Source: Porphyra umbilicalis | Taxonomy: Eukaryota > Rhodophyta > Bangiophyceae > Bangiales > Bangiaceae | Assembly: GCA_002049455.2 (NCBI GenBank) | Contig: KV918783.1 | Location: forward strand, 62,001 to 126,000 | Length of the DNA: 64,000 nt | Direction: 5' to 3' | Part shown: piece by piece, positions 8,794-19,979 of the stretch | How positions within the stretch are numbered: position 1 is the first letter of the stretch | Layout: each line of letters starts with the position of its first letter | Translations under genes and position numbers: made by a program | The notes under the pieces: generated by a model | What the model was told of the DNA's origin: nothing | The model's database searches: none | The model's input: the letters and a program-made list of their open reading frames with translations, nothing else

Positions 8794-11700
8794 GGATATC
8801 AACATCTCAAACACGAAGCAAAATTTTGCTTCGGGCGAACGCTGACGAGCTCTGAGAGCGCGTGCTCCGGAGCAGCTGCCCAAGGCCCTGCTGGGGAATG
8901 CCTTGGGCCATTGGATTTACTGCTTCGCGAGCACAATACCATTGCCTGGCCTGGGGTGTCGGTGGTGATGACGACATGCATGGATGACACCCGCTCTGGG
9001 ATGCCATGAGGCGGCCCCGCTCCCCCCGCGCCCCCATCCTCCCGCACCCGCCCCTCCCCGCTCCCCCCGCCCCCCCGCCCTCCTTCTATCGCGCCCCAGC
9101 CTCCTGTGGCATCCAGGTGCTCCCTACGGCCCCCTCCAGCAGGGTGGCGGTCCGTGGGGGCGACAGCGGCAGGCGGCGGCGGCGGCCGAAAGGGCTGCAG
9201 CCCGCCGCTGGAGGCACCCCCCCCGCCCCCCTAGCTTCCCACTCCCCCCGCGCCACCCCCCCTCCCTGCCTTTTCCGGCTTCCTGCCGCTTCCCTTCGGC
9301 CCCATCTGCCATGCTGGCGGTGTGTGCTGACGGTGGCGGCAGCCAGCGGCGGTGGTCGTGCGGGCTGCCGCCCGCCCCTCGGGGCACCATTCGCGCCCGC
9401 CCCGCCCCGCTGCCCCCCTGCCCCCCTCCCGCCAGCCTCGGCCGGCATCCTGGTGATCCCCTCGGGCCCCCCCACCACGCTAGTGTTCTGTGGGGGTTGC
9501 GGCAGCGGCTAGTGGCGGCGGCCGTGCGGATGGTCGCCCGCCGCTGGGGGCACCCTGCCTGGTTTCCGCGCCCCCCCCGCCCGCTGGCTAACGAGGGAGG
9601 TACATGGCGCAGAATGTTGTGCGGGCGGTCTGCAGCGGGGGCGAGTGGCGGGTAGGGCGACCTGCAGTGGGCGCGGGTGGCAGGGCGGTCGGCTAGTAGG
9701 GCGGGCCGCCGGTAGGGTGGGTGGCGGTCGGCCGGCGGGGCGGGTGTTCGGCGGGACGGCCGGCAGGCGCGCCCCCCGCCACGGTGGTGCTCCCCCCCCC
9801 ACCGCGGCCGCGGTTGCCCCCCCCCATCCCCCCAAAGTCTCCTGGAGATGTCTGTCGGGGGGGTTTGGCGCTGGCGGCCAGCGGCAGCGGCCGGCTGCGG
9901 GGGCGGCCTGCGGCGCCTGGCGGCTGCGTCTGGCGGCTGCGTCTGGCGGCGGGGCTGGCGGTGGTGGCGGTAGAGATTGAGGCGGTCAGCGCCGGCGTGT
10001 GGTGCCGGCAGCTGGCGGCGACGACTGCCGGGGGTGGCGACAGGCGGGGGGGGCAGTTCACGCCGGTGGCTGGCGTGGGGGCTTGTCGGCGGGGGCTGCC
10101 GATGGGGGTCATTGTGTGGTCTTTTGGGCTCTATACAGATCATAGAGTGCAACAAAGCCAGCGCACATAAAAAGTTGCCCGGGAGAGAGGTTGGGAGCGG
10201 TGAAGAGGCGGTGGCCGTTCCAGTCTAGGGCTAGGGTTAGAGACCTCTGGGGGCGGGGGAAGGCATGAAGGAAGCGTTTACACGCTTAGCCACGCACAGC
10301 ACCGTTCCCAGGACCCTTCAAAGCACCAGAAGAAAGGCTTAAAAAAAAAAAGTGATGTTTTGGTCAAGTTCCGCCCTGACGTGCCGTCGCTCCTCCATAG
10401 CGGACCAGATGGCAGCGGGTTGCCACGCGACAACCGGACCATACCAACTCATGCGAAAAACAAGCAGAATGGGCACAGGACAGTGTCGGAGGCATATCAT
10501 GACTTTTTTTCTGTGAGAAAAGAAACAGAACAGTTGTAGGCAGAAAGAGAAGCGCAGGGTCGCATTCCACTGGATTTGACTGTGTCAGAAAAAACACGTG
10601 ATTCACTGGCTTGGCCAGTGTCAGTGTCCATCTATCGTTTACACTGGATCTGACACGCTGACAGAGGGGGTCCATCCGCCCCATCTCGTGGAGCTCCCCT
10701 GCCCGCCACTGCCCCCTCCCATCCTTTCTGCGTCCCCCCACCCTTACTGTCCTGACGGGCCCCGGGGACCCGGGGCCGGCGTTGCTCCCCGCGCTCTCCC
10801 CTCCAACCACCGCTGCTTCCCTTTGTCTCCGTCGCCGACCCCCCTCGGCCGGCGTCTGCCGGTCGCGGCATCCCCAAACGGCGAGTACGTCTGGAGCCGC
10901 CCACACCTACACCCCCCATAACCCCCCCCCTCCATAATGGCGGTGTCTTCCCCCCCCCCCGACGCGTCGGCCTCCACCCTTGCCACCACCACCGCTGCCG
11001 GCGTCACCTTTGCCGCGGCGGTGGTCGGCGCGTGGGAGGTGGTTTGCCGCGTCCCCGCCGCCGCCCAACTCTGCTGCCGCTCCCCACCGCCGCTGCCGCT
11101 CCCCACCGCCGCCGGCCTCCCCAACCGCCGCTGGTCCCCTCCCGCCGCCGCTACTTTCCCCCACCACAGCTACGTCCCCCAATCGCCGCTGCTCCCCCCA
11201 TCCACCGCTGCTTCCCCGCAGGGAGGCCCATATGACAGGCGGCGCGTGGAAACACGTACGAAACGGGCGCGCGGGCCGTGGCAGCGAGTTTCGACGCGCC
11301 CGCTGCCGCAGCTGCGGCGGCGAGCCCCCCCACGGCTCAGAGTCGCGCGACGCGGAGCAACCCCGCCCGGCGTTCCGACACCGCCGCGACTGCGGCGGCA
11401 GCGACGGCGTGGTGGATGGGGGCCAGGGGGGGTGGGGGGGGGTGGGACGGCCACCGGAGGCGGCCGGCGGCGACCGCTGGGACCAGCATGTAGAGGCGGG
11501 CGAGGGTGAGCAGCGCGCGGAGGGGGGGGAAAGCCGCCCGTCATTGGCGTTTCTGGGAGGGGGGTGCGGGGGGGGGAACGTTGAACGTCATGGTGGGGAG
11601 AGGGAAAGGCGAGGGGAGAGCCCGCACAACAAGCATGAGCCGCTTCCACCAGCTCCACCCAACCGACTGGCGGCGGCCAGCGGTCATGCACGGATACGAT

Positions 11701-11882
11701 TTATACACGCAGGATAAGTACCAGTCCAGGCATGCGGAACTGTCCCCGCCCGAACCCACCCCCCCCCCCAGAAGCCCCGAAACTCCCCCCTGCACACCTC
11801 CACGTGGAGGCACGAGAGGCGTCCCCCCCTCCCCCCTTCACCCGGAGCAAAATTTTGCTTCGTGGTTGACATTGTCAAATCC
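8794..11882. mobile_element. 3.1-kb TA-flanked inverted-repeat element with GC-rich interior
   Basis: The left end begins GGATATCAACATCTCAAACA and the right end, read on the opposite strand, begins GGATTTGACAATGTCAACCA. Over about 46 bp the termini agree at roughly five positions in six and share the core CGAAGCAAAATTTTGCT. Both sides are bounded by TA (8792-8793 and 11883-11884), the target duplication of IS630/Tc1/mariner elements. No transposase frame is visible. The interior is largely G+C-rich low-complexity DNA with about three units of a ~168-bp repeat between roughly 9170 and 9560, plus a normal-composition stretch near 10.2-10.7 kb. Because the core is itself palindromic, the inverted reading rests on the flanking 25 bases. 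It may be a non-autonomous element that captured or expanded repeats. Confidence 0.55.
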
Positions 11883-12030
11883 TACCTCTTTCGGAGTGTG
11901 GGTGAGGCCAGCTCCGCATGCCTTGGGGTCGTTATCTATGATATGTATGGTGCGTGTCCCAAAAATGAGACATCGCGGTTTTTTCTTTTTTTCTCGGCCC
12001 ACTAGCCTTCTTCAACGGTCCGATAATGTA

Positions 12031-12471
12031 TTGCTGATCCCCCAATTCTGTCCTCATCGCCCCGGAACGGTAGTGGAACGGCAATGAATGCAGATCTCTC
12101 ATTGGTCGAGCAGTCCGACAGCAGTGCATGTCCGGCCCGATCTTTACAGAATGTGCCCGTACGGCCCCCAATCGCACAATCGACGCCTTCGTTTTTCTGC
12201 ACGTTTCTGCGTATCTCTCAGAAAATCTCGATATCCCAACCATTGCGGGCCGGTTGCTCCCGTGACACGGAAGGGATCGGAAGAAAATCTCAAGAAAAAG
12301 AAGGATCTCGGTTCTGCACGGAAGTGGCGGTGGGTGACCCAATAGGACGTCTCAGATTCGTGCTGAGCAGCTGTTTACCGGTGCGTTTAACCAATAGATG
12401 GCCAGTTCCACAAGAACCGTACCGCCAGGAACCGTTCCTGGTCGATGAGGACAGAATTGGGGGATCAGCAA
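12031..12471. mobile_element. 441-bp TA-flanked MITE with 29-bp perfect inverted repeats
   Basis: The termini TTGCTGATCCCCCAATTCTG and onwards are perfectly inverted over 29 bp (12031-12059 with 12443-12471) and imperfectly to about 43 bp. TA flanks each side at 12029-12030 and 12472-12473. The related repeat at 41.87 kb reads straight through with one TA, which is an empty-site match. There is no coding sequence. The TA duplication points to mobilisation by an IS630/Tc1/mariner-type transposase. Confidence 0.85.
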
Positions 12472-12615
12472 TAATGTGACCCACTCGGTCTTCCAGAACG
12501 GCCCCTGTCAGTGTTAGCAGAGGCGGCCCCTCCTGACGTGTCATGGGAGGAAGTGTCATTCATTGCAGCTTCGACAGGTGACGATCACGCGCCCCAATCA
12601 AATGCACCGATACTA

Positions 12616-13279
12616 AAGGTCTATTCCATGTATTTAGGCGCATGAGGAAAGGGTTTTCTCTGCTGTTCTAGACTGTTTTAACCATGAGCAGTAAATATAA
12701 CTGGTGTCCGTGGCATGGGTACTCAAGGAAAAAAGACTAGGCGCTCAAATGATCTTGCAGCGCTGAGATACACCTCGGTGTTTCTCTGCCCCTCCAGAAT
12801 CGCGCCGTTTTCTTCGTCTCTGCCGATCCAGAACTGGCTCTGACCAATTTCTGATGCAAGACACGTATTGATCCGATCTGGCATCCCATGGAAATGCACT
12901 TTCTCTCGGCCGGCTACGAGCATCACCTGCCCCCCACCACCACTGCCCATGTTGACCAACGGCCACACATGTCATCCAGACTTCCCCGCAGCACCGATGA
13001 CACGCATTTTGTTGCCTAGCCACGTCGATTTACCGCCTGCAGCGTCATCAGCAGGCCATTTGTTCCACAAAAAGGCGTTCAAGACAACGGTGGGATGCAA
13101 GGAAAAACGTCTGTCTCTCAAGCCTATTGTCGTAGCCGCCTGAAAGTGCGTCATAAAAAAGCTGATGAAGTAGGCTCCAGGATGCGTCAATGCGGAGCGT
13201 CAACGCTCGTTCCATTGCCGAGTTCTGTGCGCGCCAATATGAGTCGCGCTCATGCGCCTTAATGCGTGGAATCGACCTT
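12616..13279. mobile_element. 664-bp TA-flanked non-autonomous element
   Basis: The left end AAGGTCTATTCCATGTATTT and the reversed right end AAGGTCGATTCCACGCATTA agree at 27 of 31 positions. TA flanks it at 12614-12615 and 13280-13281. The 41-kb copy of the host repeat has the joined sequence with a single TA at about 41714. No long frame with domain character occurs inside. Confidence 0.8.
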
Positions 13280-13676
13280 TAGAGCAGGCATGTGCTGACA
13301 ATTTGTGCACGAAGAAAAGAGCACCACCTTATGGCACTTCCCCAAACTTTGATGGCACGCCCCGGAGAGGTTACAGTGCTGCTTTTTTTCCCCCATTTTT
13401 TTCCCCGCGGGTGATCCACCAATGGCGTACCAGATCGCGTGCGCCCCGCCGTTTTGACAGCTCGGGAGAAAGCTTTCTCGAGTGAAGCAACCCGTCGCAA
13501 CGCCCATCGTCATCCTCCTGCCTGCGTCCAAGGCGTCCGCGTGATGTTGTTGGCGTGATGCAGCCCCGACGTTTCGGCCGCCCAGAGCGCAGTGGTCTGC
13601 GACGGCGACGGCGCCGCCGAGGCGGACGTGGAGCGAGTAGAATCGCGGTGGCCCGCACCCGGCGCCGCGGTCGGCG

Positions 13677-14285
13677 CGGTCGGCCCTGGAGGCGGCCCTG
13701 CTTTGCGGCGCCGCGGGCAGCGACGGCCCGGCGGTCGTCAACGGCGGCACGCCCGTCGAGGCACACGTGGAGGCGGTCCTGCTTTTCGTCGCCGCCGTCG
13801 ACGACGACGCCGTGGTCGTCAACGGCGACAAGCTCGTCGAGGCGCACGCAGAGGCCGTCGTGCTTTTCAGCGCCGCGGTCGACGACGACGCGGCTGTCGT
13901 CAACGGCGGCACGCCCGTCGCGGCGCACTTGGAGGCGGTCCTGCTTTTCGTCGCCGCCGTCGACGACGATGCGGTGGTCGTCAACGGCGGCACGGCGGTC
14001 GAGGTGCACCTGGAGGTGGTCCTTTCTGGTGTTCTGCGCCGCGGTCGGCGACGACGCGGCGGTCGTCAACGGCGGCAAGCTCGTCGAGGCGCACGCGGAG
14101 GCCGTCGTGATTTTCGGCGTCGCGGTCGACGACGACGCGGTGGTCGTCAACGGCGGCACGGCTGTCGAGGTGCACCTGGAGGTGGTCCTTCCTGGTCTTC
14201 TGCGCCGCGTTCGGCGACGACGCGGCGGTCACCAAGGGCGGCAGGGACGTCGAGGCACGCGCGGAGGCCGTCGTGCTTTTCGGTT
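13677..14285 (+). repeat. 81-bp tandem repeat array (27-residue periodicity) leading into a transposase
   Basis: Units begin with a GAGGCxCACxxGGAGG-type motif at 13758, 13839, 13920, 14001, 14086, 14167 and 14252, so spacing is 81 bp except for two 85-bp units. In frame, the unit reads like VDDDAVVVNGG followed by VEAHLEAVLLF. The two 85-bp units each shift the frame by +1, and the last shift puts the repeat peptide in frame with the transposase that follows. The same 81-bp, 27-residue family occurs on the minus strand at 27.5-27.9 kb. It may be a degenerate coding domain or a transposon subterminal array. Confidence 0.8.
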
Positions 14286-14317
14286 CTGCAGGTGACGACG
14301 ACGTGGCCGTGGGCAAC

Positions 14318-15352
14318 ATGTACGTGGCAGCGCTGCGTTATGCGGCCATCTCCATGCAGCAGCATCATGTCCCTCGTGCAACCATTTGCGCTGTGATCGG
14401 CGTGAAGTTGGCGCAGCTGGAGAGGTGGATACGATACTGGAGGGCGAGCCAGAGCGTTTGGAGGGTGCCCGAGCGCCAGAACTTGCATGCGGACTCTTGC
14501 TGGCTCGACAACCAGCTGTTGTGCGCCGTTTTCTGCCTTGTACGAGAACACTCCCTGGCTCTGCTGCGAGAGCACTCGGCCATGTTGACGGCAATGAGGT
14601 CGACCCCGGAGTTCTCCGAGATCAATGTGTCAAAAAGCACCGTCGACCGCATGCTGCGGCGTCTGGGGTTCACGCGCAAGGTCATCATCCGGATGTATCA
14701 TGCGGCCAACCCGGAGCGCAGGCGACAGCATGCGGTGCTACGTCAGATGGCTGGCACGAGGTGCATCGTCTCCATTGATGAGACGCACACGGACGGACGG
14801 GACGTGCTCCGTCGTTGTGGGCGGTCGCTCCGACATGCGCGGCTCGACTTGCGGGACCTGGACCCCTGTATTGTCGAGCGCGTAAGCACGACCATGGCTG
14901 TTGGCGCCGACGGGAAGATCCTGGGACTTCACTCCATCATCTGCGAGCGCGCCCTCACGAGCCATGATAGGCTTCTCTTTCTCGGCCGGTTGTTGCCGGC
15001 TTTGGGACGCTACTCCCCCGGAGTTCCTTGGCACCTCCAAGCCCCCAACTGTGTCGTTCTCTTTGATAACGCCCCAATCCACGACGCGGCGGGCGACGAG
15101 TTCCTTGAGAATAATGGCATACCCTTCATCCGGCTGCCGCCATACTCCCCGGACCTGCAACCCATCGAGGGTGTGTTCAACGACCGGAAGGTGATCATCC
15201 GAAACCTCGTCTACTTCAACAAGGAACTGGTCTCCGACGGTGTGCGGCTGCAAGCGCTTGCTGCCAGCCTCATTACGTGCGGTCAGGTCATCGGGCAGTT
15301 CCATCGTGTAGAGCGAAAACTCGCCTTGGTGGCTTCCGGGCGCGCTCTATAG
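14318..15352 (+). CDS. IS630/Tc1/mariner-type DDE transposase
   Basis: A 344-residue transposase; the open frame extends upstream into the 81-bp repeats, and I take the first ATG, giving MYVAALRYAAI. Residues about 10-40 resemble a helix-turn-helix. The DDE_3 catalytic triad is visible: Asp154 in VSIDETH, Asp250 in VLFDNAPIH and Glu284 in PDLQPIEG, with 33 residues between the last two. The order RLPPYSPDLQPIE is diagnostic of the IS630/Tc1 group. The enzyme would cut and paste DNA at TA sites. The frame is intact to the stop, so this could be the autonomous partner of TA-flanked elements in the window, although I could not match their termini to ends around this gene. Confidence 0.9.
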   Translation: MYVAALRYAAISMQQHHVPRATICAVIGVKLAQLERWIRYWRASQSVWRVPERQNLHADSCWLDNQLLCAVFCLVREHSLALLREHSAMLTAMRSTPEFSEINVSKSTVDRMLRRLGFTRKVIIRMYHAANPERRRQHAVLRQMAGTRCIVSIDETHTDGRDVLRRCGRSLRHARLDLRDLDPCIVERVSTTMAVGADGKILGLHSIICERALTSHDRLLFLGRLLPALGRYSPGVPWHLQAPNCVVLFDNAPIHDAAGDEFLENNGIPFIRLPPYSPDLQPIEGVFNDRKVIIRNLVYFNKELVSDGVRLQALAASLITCGQVIGQFHRVERKLALVASGRAL

Positions 15353-15950
15353 TAAACACCTCTCTTCTAAACACCTCTCTTCTTGTCTCCTGTTGTTGTC
15401 ACCCGCGTGGTCACTCTCTAGTCCACGTTGTCTCTCTCCTTGAGCAGGCGCTTGCGTTTTTTGCAGTCCCCAATTTGCATGCTTCAGCAGCAGCGCGCAC
15501 TCATGCGTCTCCCGACAGTCGTTCGTTACCCATGACGCGCACACGTGAAGTCCACGTCGCGCGTCGGCCTGTTCAAGGCTTCTCGTTTTGCAAAAACAGG
15601 CCCTGTCTTGGTCGTGCAAGGCCAAGGTTGGCCATGTCGCTGTATTTGCCTTAGACGAGATTGGTGCCACGGTGGCCATGGAATCTCGTTCAAAGGAAGA
15701 GCATTTGGAACGTCTGCGCAGCACTTTTCCAGAATTCCGTCGCTGAGAAGCGCCGGGGAACAAGTATCAGTGCTCTTTGAGGAGCGGTCACACTGAAGGA
15801 AACGAGTTGTCTGGGAAAACGCGATGCATTTATTTTCCAGAAAATGAGAGGAAACCATGATCCGCGTCGCTTTCGTCATAGAAACTCAATAGTTTTTCCG
15901 CGTCCCGCCAGCCTTTCCTGGAAGTCATGAAACGACTTGTATTGGTGCTT
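15353..15950. other. Non-coding 3' flank of the transposase
   Basis: A short tandem duplication (ACACCTCTCTTCTAA type) follows the stop at 15355-15380. The rest has normal composition and no convincing gene. I looked here for the right end of the transposon and could not identify it. Confidence 0.4.
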
Positions 15951-16410
15951 GATCCGCCCCTCCCGACGTGTCACTTGCCGTCAAATGGCGCGGGACGGCA
16001 GGGGTTGTTGCTGCTTTGAGCCCTATTGCTCGCGGTTGCACTCACCTACTCCTCACGCCCGCTGGTGGCGGCCGCGGCGACGTCGAGCCACGTCACTGCG
16101 GCGGCTGTGCCTGGTCTGGCACGATTTCGTCGCTGTGGCAGGCGCGCTGCCAGACACCAACGCGCTCTGGCATTCTGCCTTTCGTATTAGGGCTCCAGCA
16201 TCCCCTGCAGCGGCATCGGCGGGAGCGGGGGCTGCAAAACCATCGGTAACGCGGACGTGGAGAAAGTCGTGATGACGCCGCCGCCGCCGCCGGCGCAGTG
16301 TCCTCAGCAGCGCTCGGTGACGGCGCCGCGATTGAAGAAGGAGGCTGTCGGCGGCGACGGCGGCGGGGAGGCTACGAGCAGTTGATGGCGACGGCGGAAA
16401 TGCGGAGAAC

Positions 16411-16780
16411 GCGGACGTGAAACAGGCTCTCAACGGCGCCGCGGGAGGCGACGGGGCCGCGGTCGGCTCTGAGACGACTACCGCGGCGGGGAGGCCACGA
16501 ATAGCTGATCTCGACGGCCGCAAGTCTTCGAGCGCGCACGGGAGAGAGACTCTCAACGGCGCCGCGGGCGGCGTGGCCGCAGTTGGCTCGGCGACGGCGA
16601 CCGCCGCGCCGCGGTCGGCGCGGCGACGGCGACCGCGGCAACGTCGCTACTGGTAAAAGGCGACGGCGGCCACGCCGCCGTAGCGGACATGGAGCAGGCT
16701 TTCAAGGGCGCCGCGGGCGGCGACGGGGCCGCTGTCGGCTCGGCGACGGCGATTGTGGCCAGGATGTTGACGGTTAACGG
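16411..16780 (+). repeat. Degenerate ~120-145-bp tandem repeat, Gly/Ala-rich if translated
   Basis: Three related units start near 16426, 16550 and 16695, each containing AACGGCGCCGCGGG-like DNA followed by GACGGGGCCGCGGTCGGCTC-like DNA; translation gives GAAGGDGAAVGS. Spacing varies by about 20 bp and frames do not stay aligned, so I treat it as DNA repeat rather than gene. Confidence 0.6.
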
Positions 16781-17434
16781 CAACGGCGGCGAGGATGTCG
16801 ACTTGGACACGGACGCGGAACGTCCATGTGCTGTGCGGCGTGGTCGCGTCCTTCGCTTCGTCTTTTCTATGCTTTTTCATTGGACGATGACGAAAATGAG
16901 GCCATCTCCACCTGCACATTCGGACCTCTGTGGATGCTGACCGGGGGTGGCCGCAAATGGATGGGCTGTGGTCGCGTGGCTGACGCAAACAGCGTAGGGC
17001 AAAAACCGGGGGTGTGGTGCGCGGTAGGAAGAGTGAACGACGGGTTTAGCTTGGAGCAAGCCTGGAGCGAAGATGGAGTCGGGAGGCACGGGGCGTGCTG
17101 GGGGAGAGAAGTGGATGCCGCAATCAATGTCAGAATAGTGCGTGGTATTGGGTCTGGGGCGGAAATGTGGGAAGTAAATGACGGGCCTGTGGAAATAGAA
17201 GGGACTGTTGCCGCACTGTGAAGCATACACAGCCGCGCGGCAAACGGTATAGGCGCAAAAAAAGGAATAGGAACAGATCAAGACTCTAAAATCTTCACGC
17301 TGCAGCAAGCACGGTGCTGCGTGAAGTCACCAGCCTCTACATCCCACAGATTCACTCGAACTCAGATGAAGGGCCGAAGCCGAGCTCTCCGGACCCAGAG
17401 GCCGGGGCCGTTTCTGCTGTTGCCGTGGCCCTCG

Positions 17435-18090
17435 CTACCAATGCCGCCAGTTCATCATAGGCCGCTGTTGCTCCCGCGACGGCGGCCTCTGCGTCCGCGG
17501 CTGCCACCACGTACACACGAAACGCGTCATCGCGGCGCTGTGCATGGCAGCCGTTGCCGCTGTGGGATGATCCGGCCGACGCTTGAGAGTCGTTGCGAGC
17601 ACGTCAGCCTTGGCGACGACCACACGAAAAGCCTGAACGGCCAACAAAGCTCCGCGCGACAGTGCTTTCATAGGGGGTCGCGGTGGAGCCACGTCAGGAG
17701 ACACAATCGGTCTTGGTGCTGGCAAAGCGCCAGTGTGGTGGCTGGCGTCTGGGCTCGAGGGATTACCGCCGCGCGTTCGCCGTCGCTTACGCCGGAGCGC
17801 CGCGGAGACGGCGTCGCTGCCATCAGGCGGCTTGTTGGCACGGGCGGCGGCAACGTCGGCCCCCAAAGGCTCCGGCATGCCGCCCCAGTACACTAAAGAC
17901 GCCGCAGACGAGGTTTTCCGCCCCCAACCCCGCCGGAAGACGGCACAACGAGCTGCGAATCGTCGGTGAAGAGAGGTTGAGAGCCCCAAACGGTCGGGAA
18001 CAGCAGGAGGGCGCCGACGGCTGGCATCCCTGCGGCTGGAATCCCAGCGAATAGAACCAAGGTAGACGGAAGGGAGCGTGGTGCGGTCCA
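17435..18090 (-). CDS. Hypothetical protein, weak
   Basis: An open frame whose upstream part (18100-18256) is only the 17-bp tandem array, so any real protein would begin near 18090. The remaining ~215 residues are Ser/Ala/Arg/Pro-rich, with a basic cluster LRRKRRRTRGG that resembles a nuclear-localisation signal. I recognise no domain. It could be chance in GC-rich DNA. Confidence 0.2.
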
Positions 18091-18119
18091 TGACGTGCAG
18101 GGAGCGGGGGAGAGAAGCG

Positions 18120-18330
18120 AGCAGGGGAGAGCAGCGTGCGGTGGAGAGCAGCGAGCTGGGAAGAGCAGCGAGTGGGGGGGGAGAGCAGCGAGTGGGGGAG
18201 AGCAGCGAGTGGGGGAGAGCAGCGAGTGGGGGAGCGCAGCGAGTGGGGGAGAGCAAAGAGCAGGTGCGAGCAACGAGCCGGTGCGAGCAGCCAGCGGGTG
18301 CAAGCAGCGAGCGGGTGCGAGCAGCGTGAC
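18120..18330. repeat. 17-bp tandem array
   Basis: The unit GAGCAGCGAGTGGGGGA is repeated, then drifts into GAGCAGCGAGCGGGTGC-like variants, about 12 units in all. As 17 is not a multiple of 3, it opens every frame on both strands and inflates ORFs around it. Confidence 0.9.
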
Positions 18331-19975
18331 GTTGCTAGCGCGTACCGGCACGAGCAGCTCGCACGGCAGTCGAACGCCTGCGGAAAAAACGCATCAGACG
18401 CCGGGGCGCATTGCATCAGTGCGCAAGGAGTCAGCGCCCAATGATGAAACAAGCCTGTCTCAGGCTCTGCAGGGCCGTGTGGTTGCGCGTTATCGCAACC
18501 GGAGATTTTCCATTGACCGCAGTGATCAGCTGACGGGGCGGTCATTGGTCAAGGTTCAGGTCTCCTCTCTGGAACGACTGCCCCCACAGATCGCAGCTCT
18601 CGCTGCCCGCAGCATCATTGCTGTCAATTCTCAGCAGTCCAAGGGGCGTGTCGTGTGCCCCCCGCGCCGGCAGATCTGAAGCGTCCTGCAGCGGCTTCGT
18701 CATTTGCAGGATTGCGGTCTTCCCAACGAAGTGCCCGTGAGCGTGCCACTCTGCGCCCGCAGCGTGCCGCCAGCTGCTGCATCCCCCCCAGTCACTCATG
18801 AGCAGGTCTTCACGCGCGCATCGCCACTGACAGTCTCGGCAGCCATTTCCGCTGATGCGCTGCAACTGCCGGTGGCGCGCGGGTCCCGAAGAGGGGTTAT
18901 TGTGGCGTGGCGCCGAAAGTCGGCCTGCTCTCCTAGGCGCATGGTCCGGTGCTGCAGTACACACCCAATCGCATGAAAAGAAGAGACAAACAGCCTTTCC
19001 GCACACATAGCGCTGCTTGACACCCCATTAGAGTACACCCCCCCATCAAGTCGCGCAATCCCGCCCCACACGCGCGCAAACCCCCTGAACTCCGCCCCAC
19101 GCGACTGTGGGCCGCCGCAACCGCACACGCGGCCGCTCAGTGGTCCTGCCGCGGCCTATGAGACGCCGCCTGGAGACGGCTACGTGAAACATCTGGGTCA
19201 CTGGGGGCGGGGGGCCTGCTGCTGTCGTCATTGGTCGTCAACTGACGCCGCGGCGGCAGCGACAGTCACCCCTTTGCCGGTTTGGGGCCGCTGACGTTCC
19301 CACAGGCCCGTCGCCGCCCGCCAGCCATGGCGGCGGATACCCTCGGTAGGGACGCCATTCTAGCAAGAGTCGCCCCGCCGCCTCCCTGAGAAACGGCGAT
19401 GCGGAAGGGACGGCGTGGGCGTCAGCCAGGGCCGAAAATGGGGGAGCGACGACTTGCGGAGGGCGGCAATGGCGCAACGTCGATGAAACTGCGGCGGCGC
19501 TCACGCTGGGGGCGGCGGCGGTGGCGGCGGCGGCTCCCGCCCGTACAGCCCCAAGACGTCGGACAGGATGTTGACTATGAACAAAGCGGCACCGGGAAGA
19601 ACACCGGGAAACAGCCAGACCCAGCGCGATGTTCGCTGAAGATAATGGCGATTGTCACAAGGCAGGCGTGTCTTGCGCCTAGCAGCGCCAGGAAATGGTG
19701 AGCGCACTTTCGAAATGTGGTACTTGACCGTTGGGTACGGACAACCAGCACACGAGGGCCTGCAACAACGTCCTCCGAGATGCTGTGTCGAGGGCGACAA
19801 TCGCAGAGGTCGATCGCCATGCATCTTCTGAACGCCTTCGTTAGAATTGAAGGACAGCTTGCATTTGGAAGGCAGGCACAATTTCCAGGCGCTCGCCCTG
19901 GACCCTGGCTGATTCCCCCTGCGTCGTCACCACCGTCGTCGGCGTCACCGCCGTCGACGTCGCGGCCGTCGACCG
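18331..19975. other. No gene identified
   Basis: Composition is mixed. Open frames near 18.4-18.7 kb (+) and 18.5-19.0 kb (-) overlap each other and show no domain. The 19.5-19.55 kb part is GGC-rich. I see nothing I can support as a gene or element. Confidence 0.4.
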
Positions 19976-19979
19976 CACC

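Larger units (their letters stand above)
11948..13329. repeat. Dispersed repeat with TGGTGCGTGTCCC terminus, copy 1
   Basis: This starts TGGTGCGTGTCCCAAAAATG after TA at 11946-11947. It is homologous, on the opposite strand, to 41.68-41.96 kb, and its right flank (13332-13420) matches the reverse of 40.49-40.55 kb. This copy is lengthened by two nested TA-flanked insertions (12031-12471 and 12616-13279), both absent from the 41-kb copy. The right terminus near 13321-13329 is degenerate. No coding capacity is evident. Confidence 0.6.

Noticed and set aside
8399-9009. Three overlapping forward ORFs with a TAATQHRRYTAPPLHS repeat peptide
   Set aside because: They are the three frames of one 16-bp tandem array; a repeat length not divisible by three makes identical peptides in every frame.
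8984-10170. Long Pro/Arg/Gly-rich ORFs on both strands
   Set aside because: They mirror each other on the two strands, contain no domain, and follow from extreme GC content and ~168-bp repeats.
15353-15960. Right terminal inverted repeat of the transposase element
   Set aside because: I compared 15.35-15.95 kb with 13.33-13.60 kb and found no convincing inverted match.
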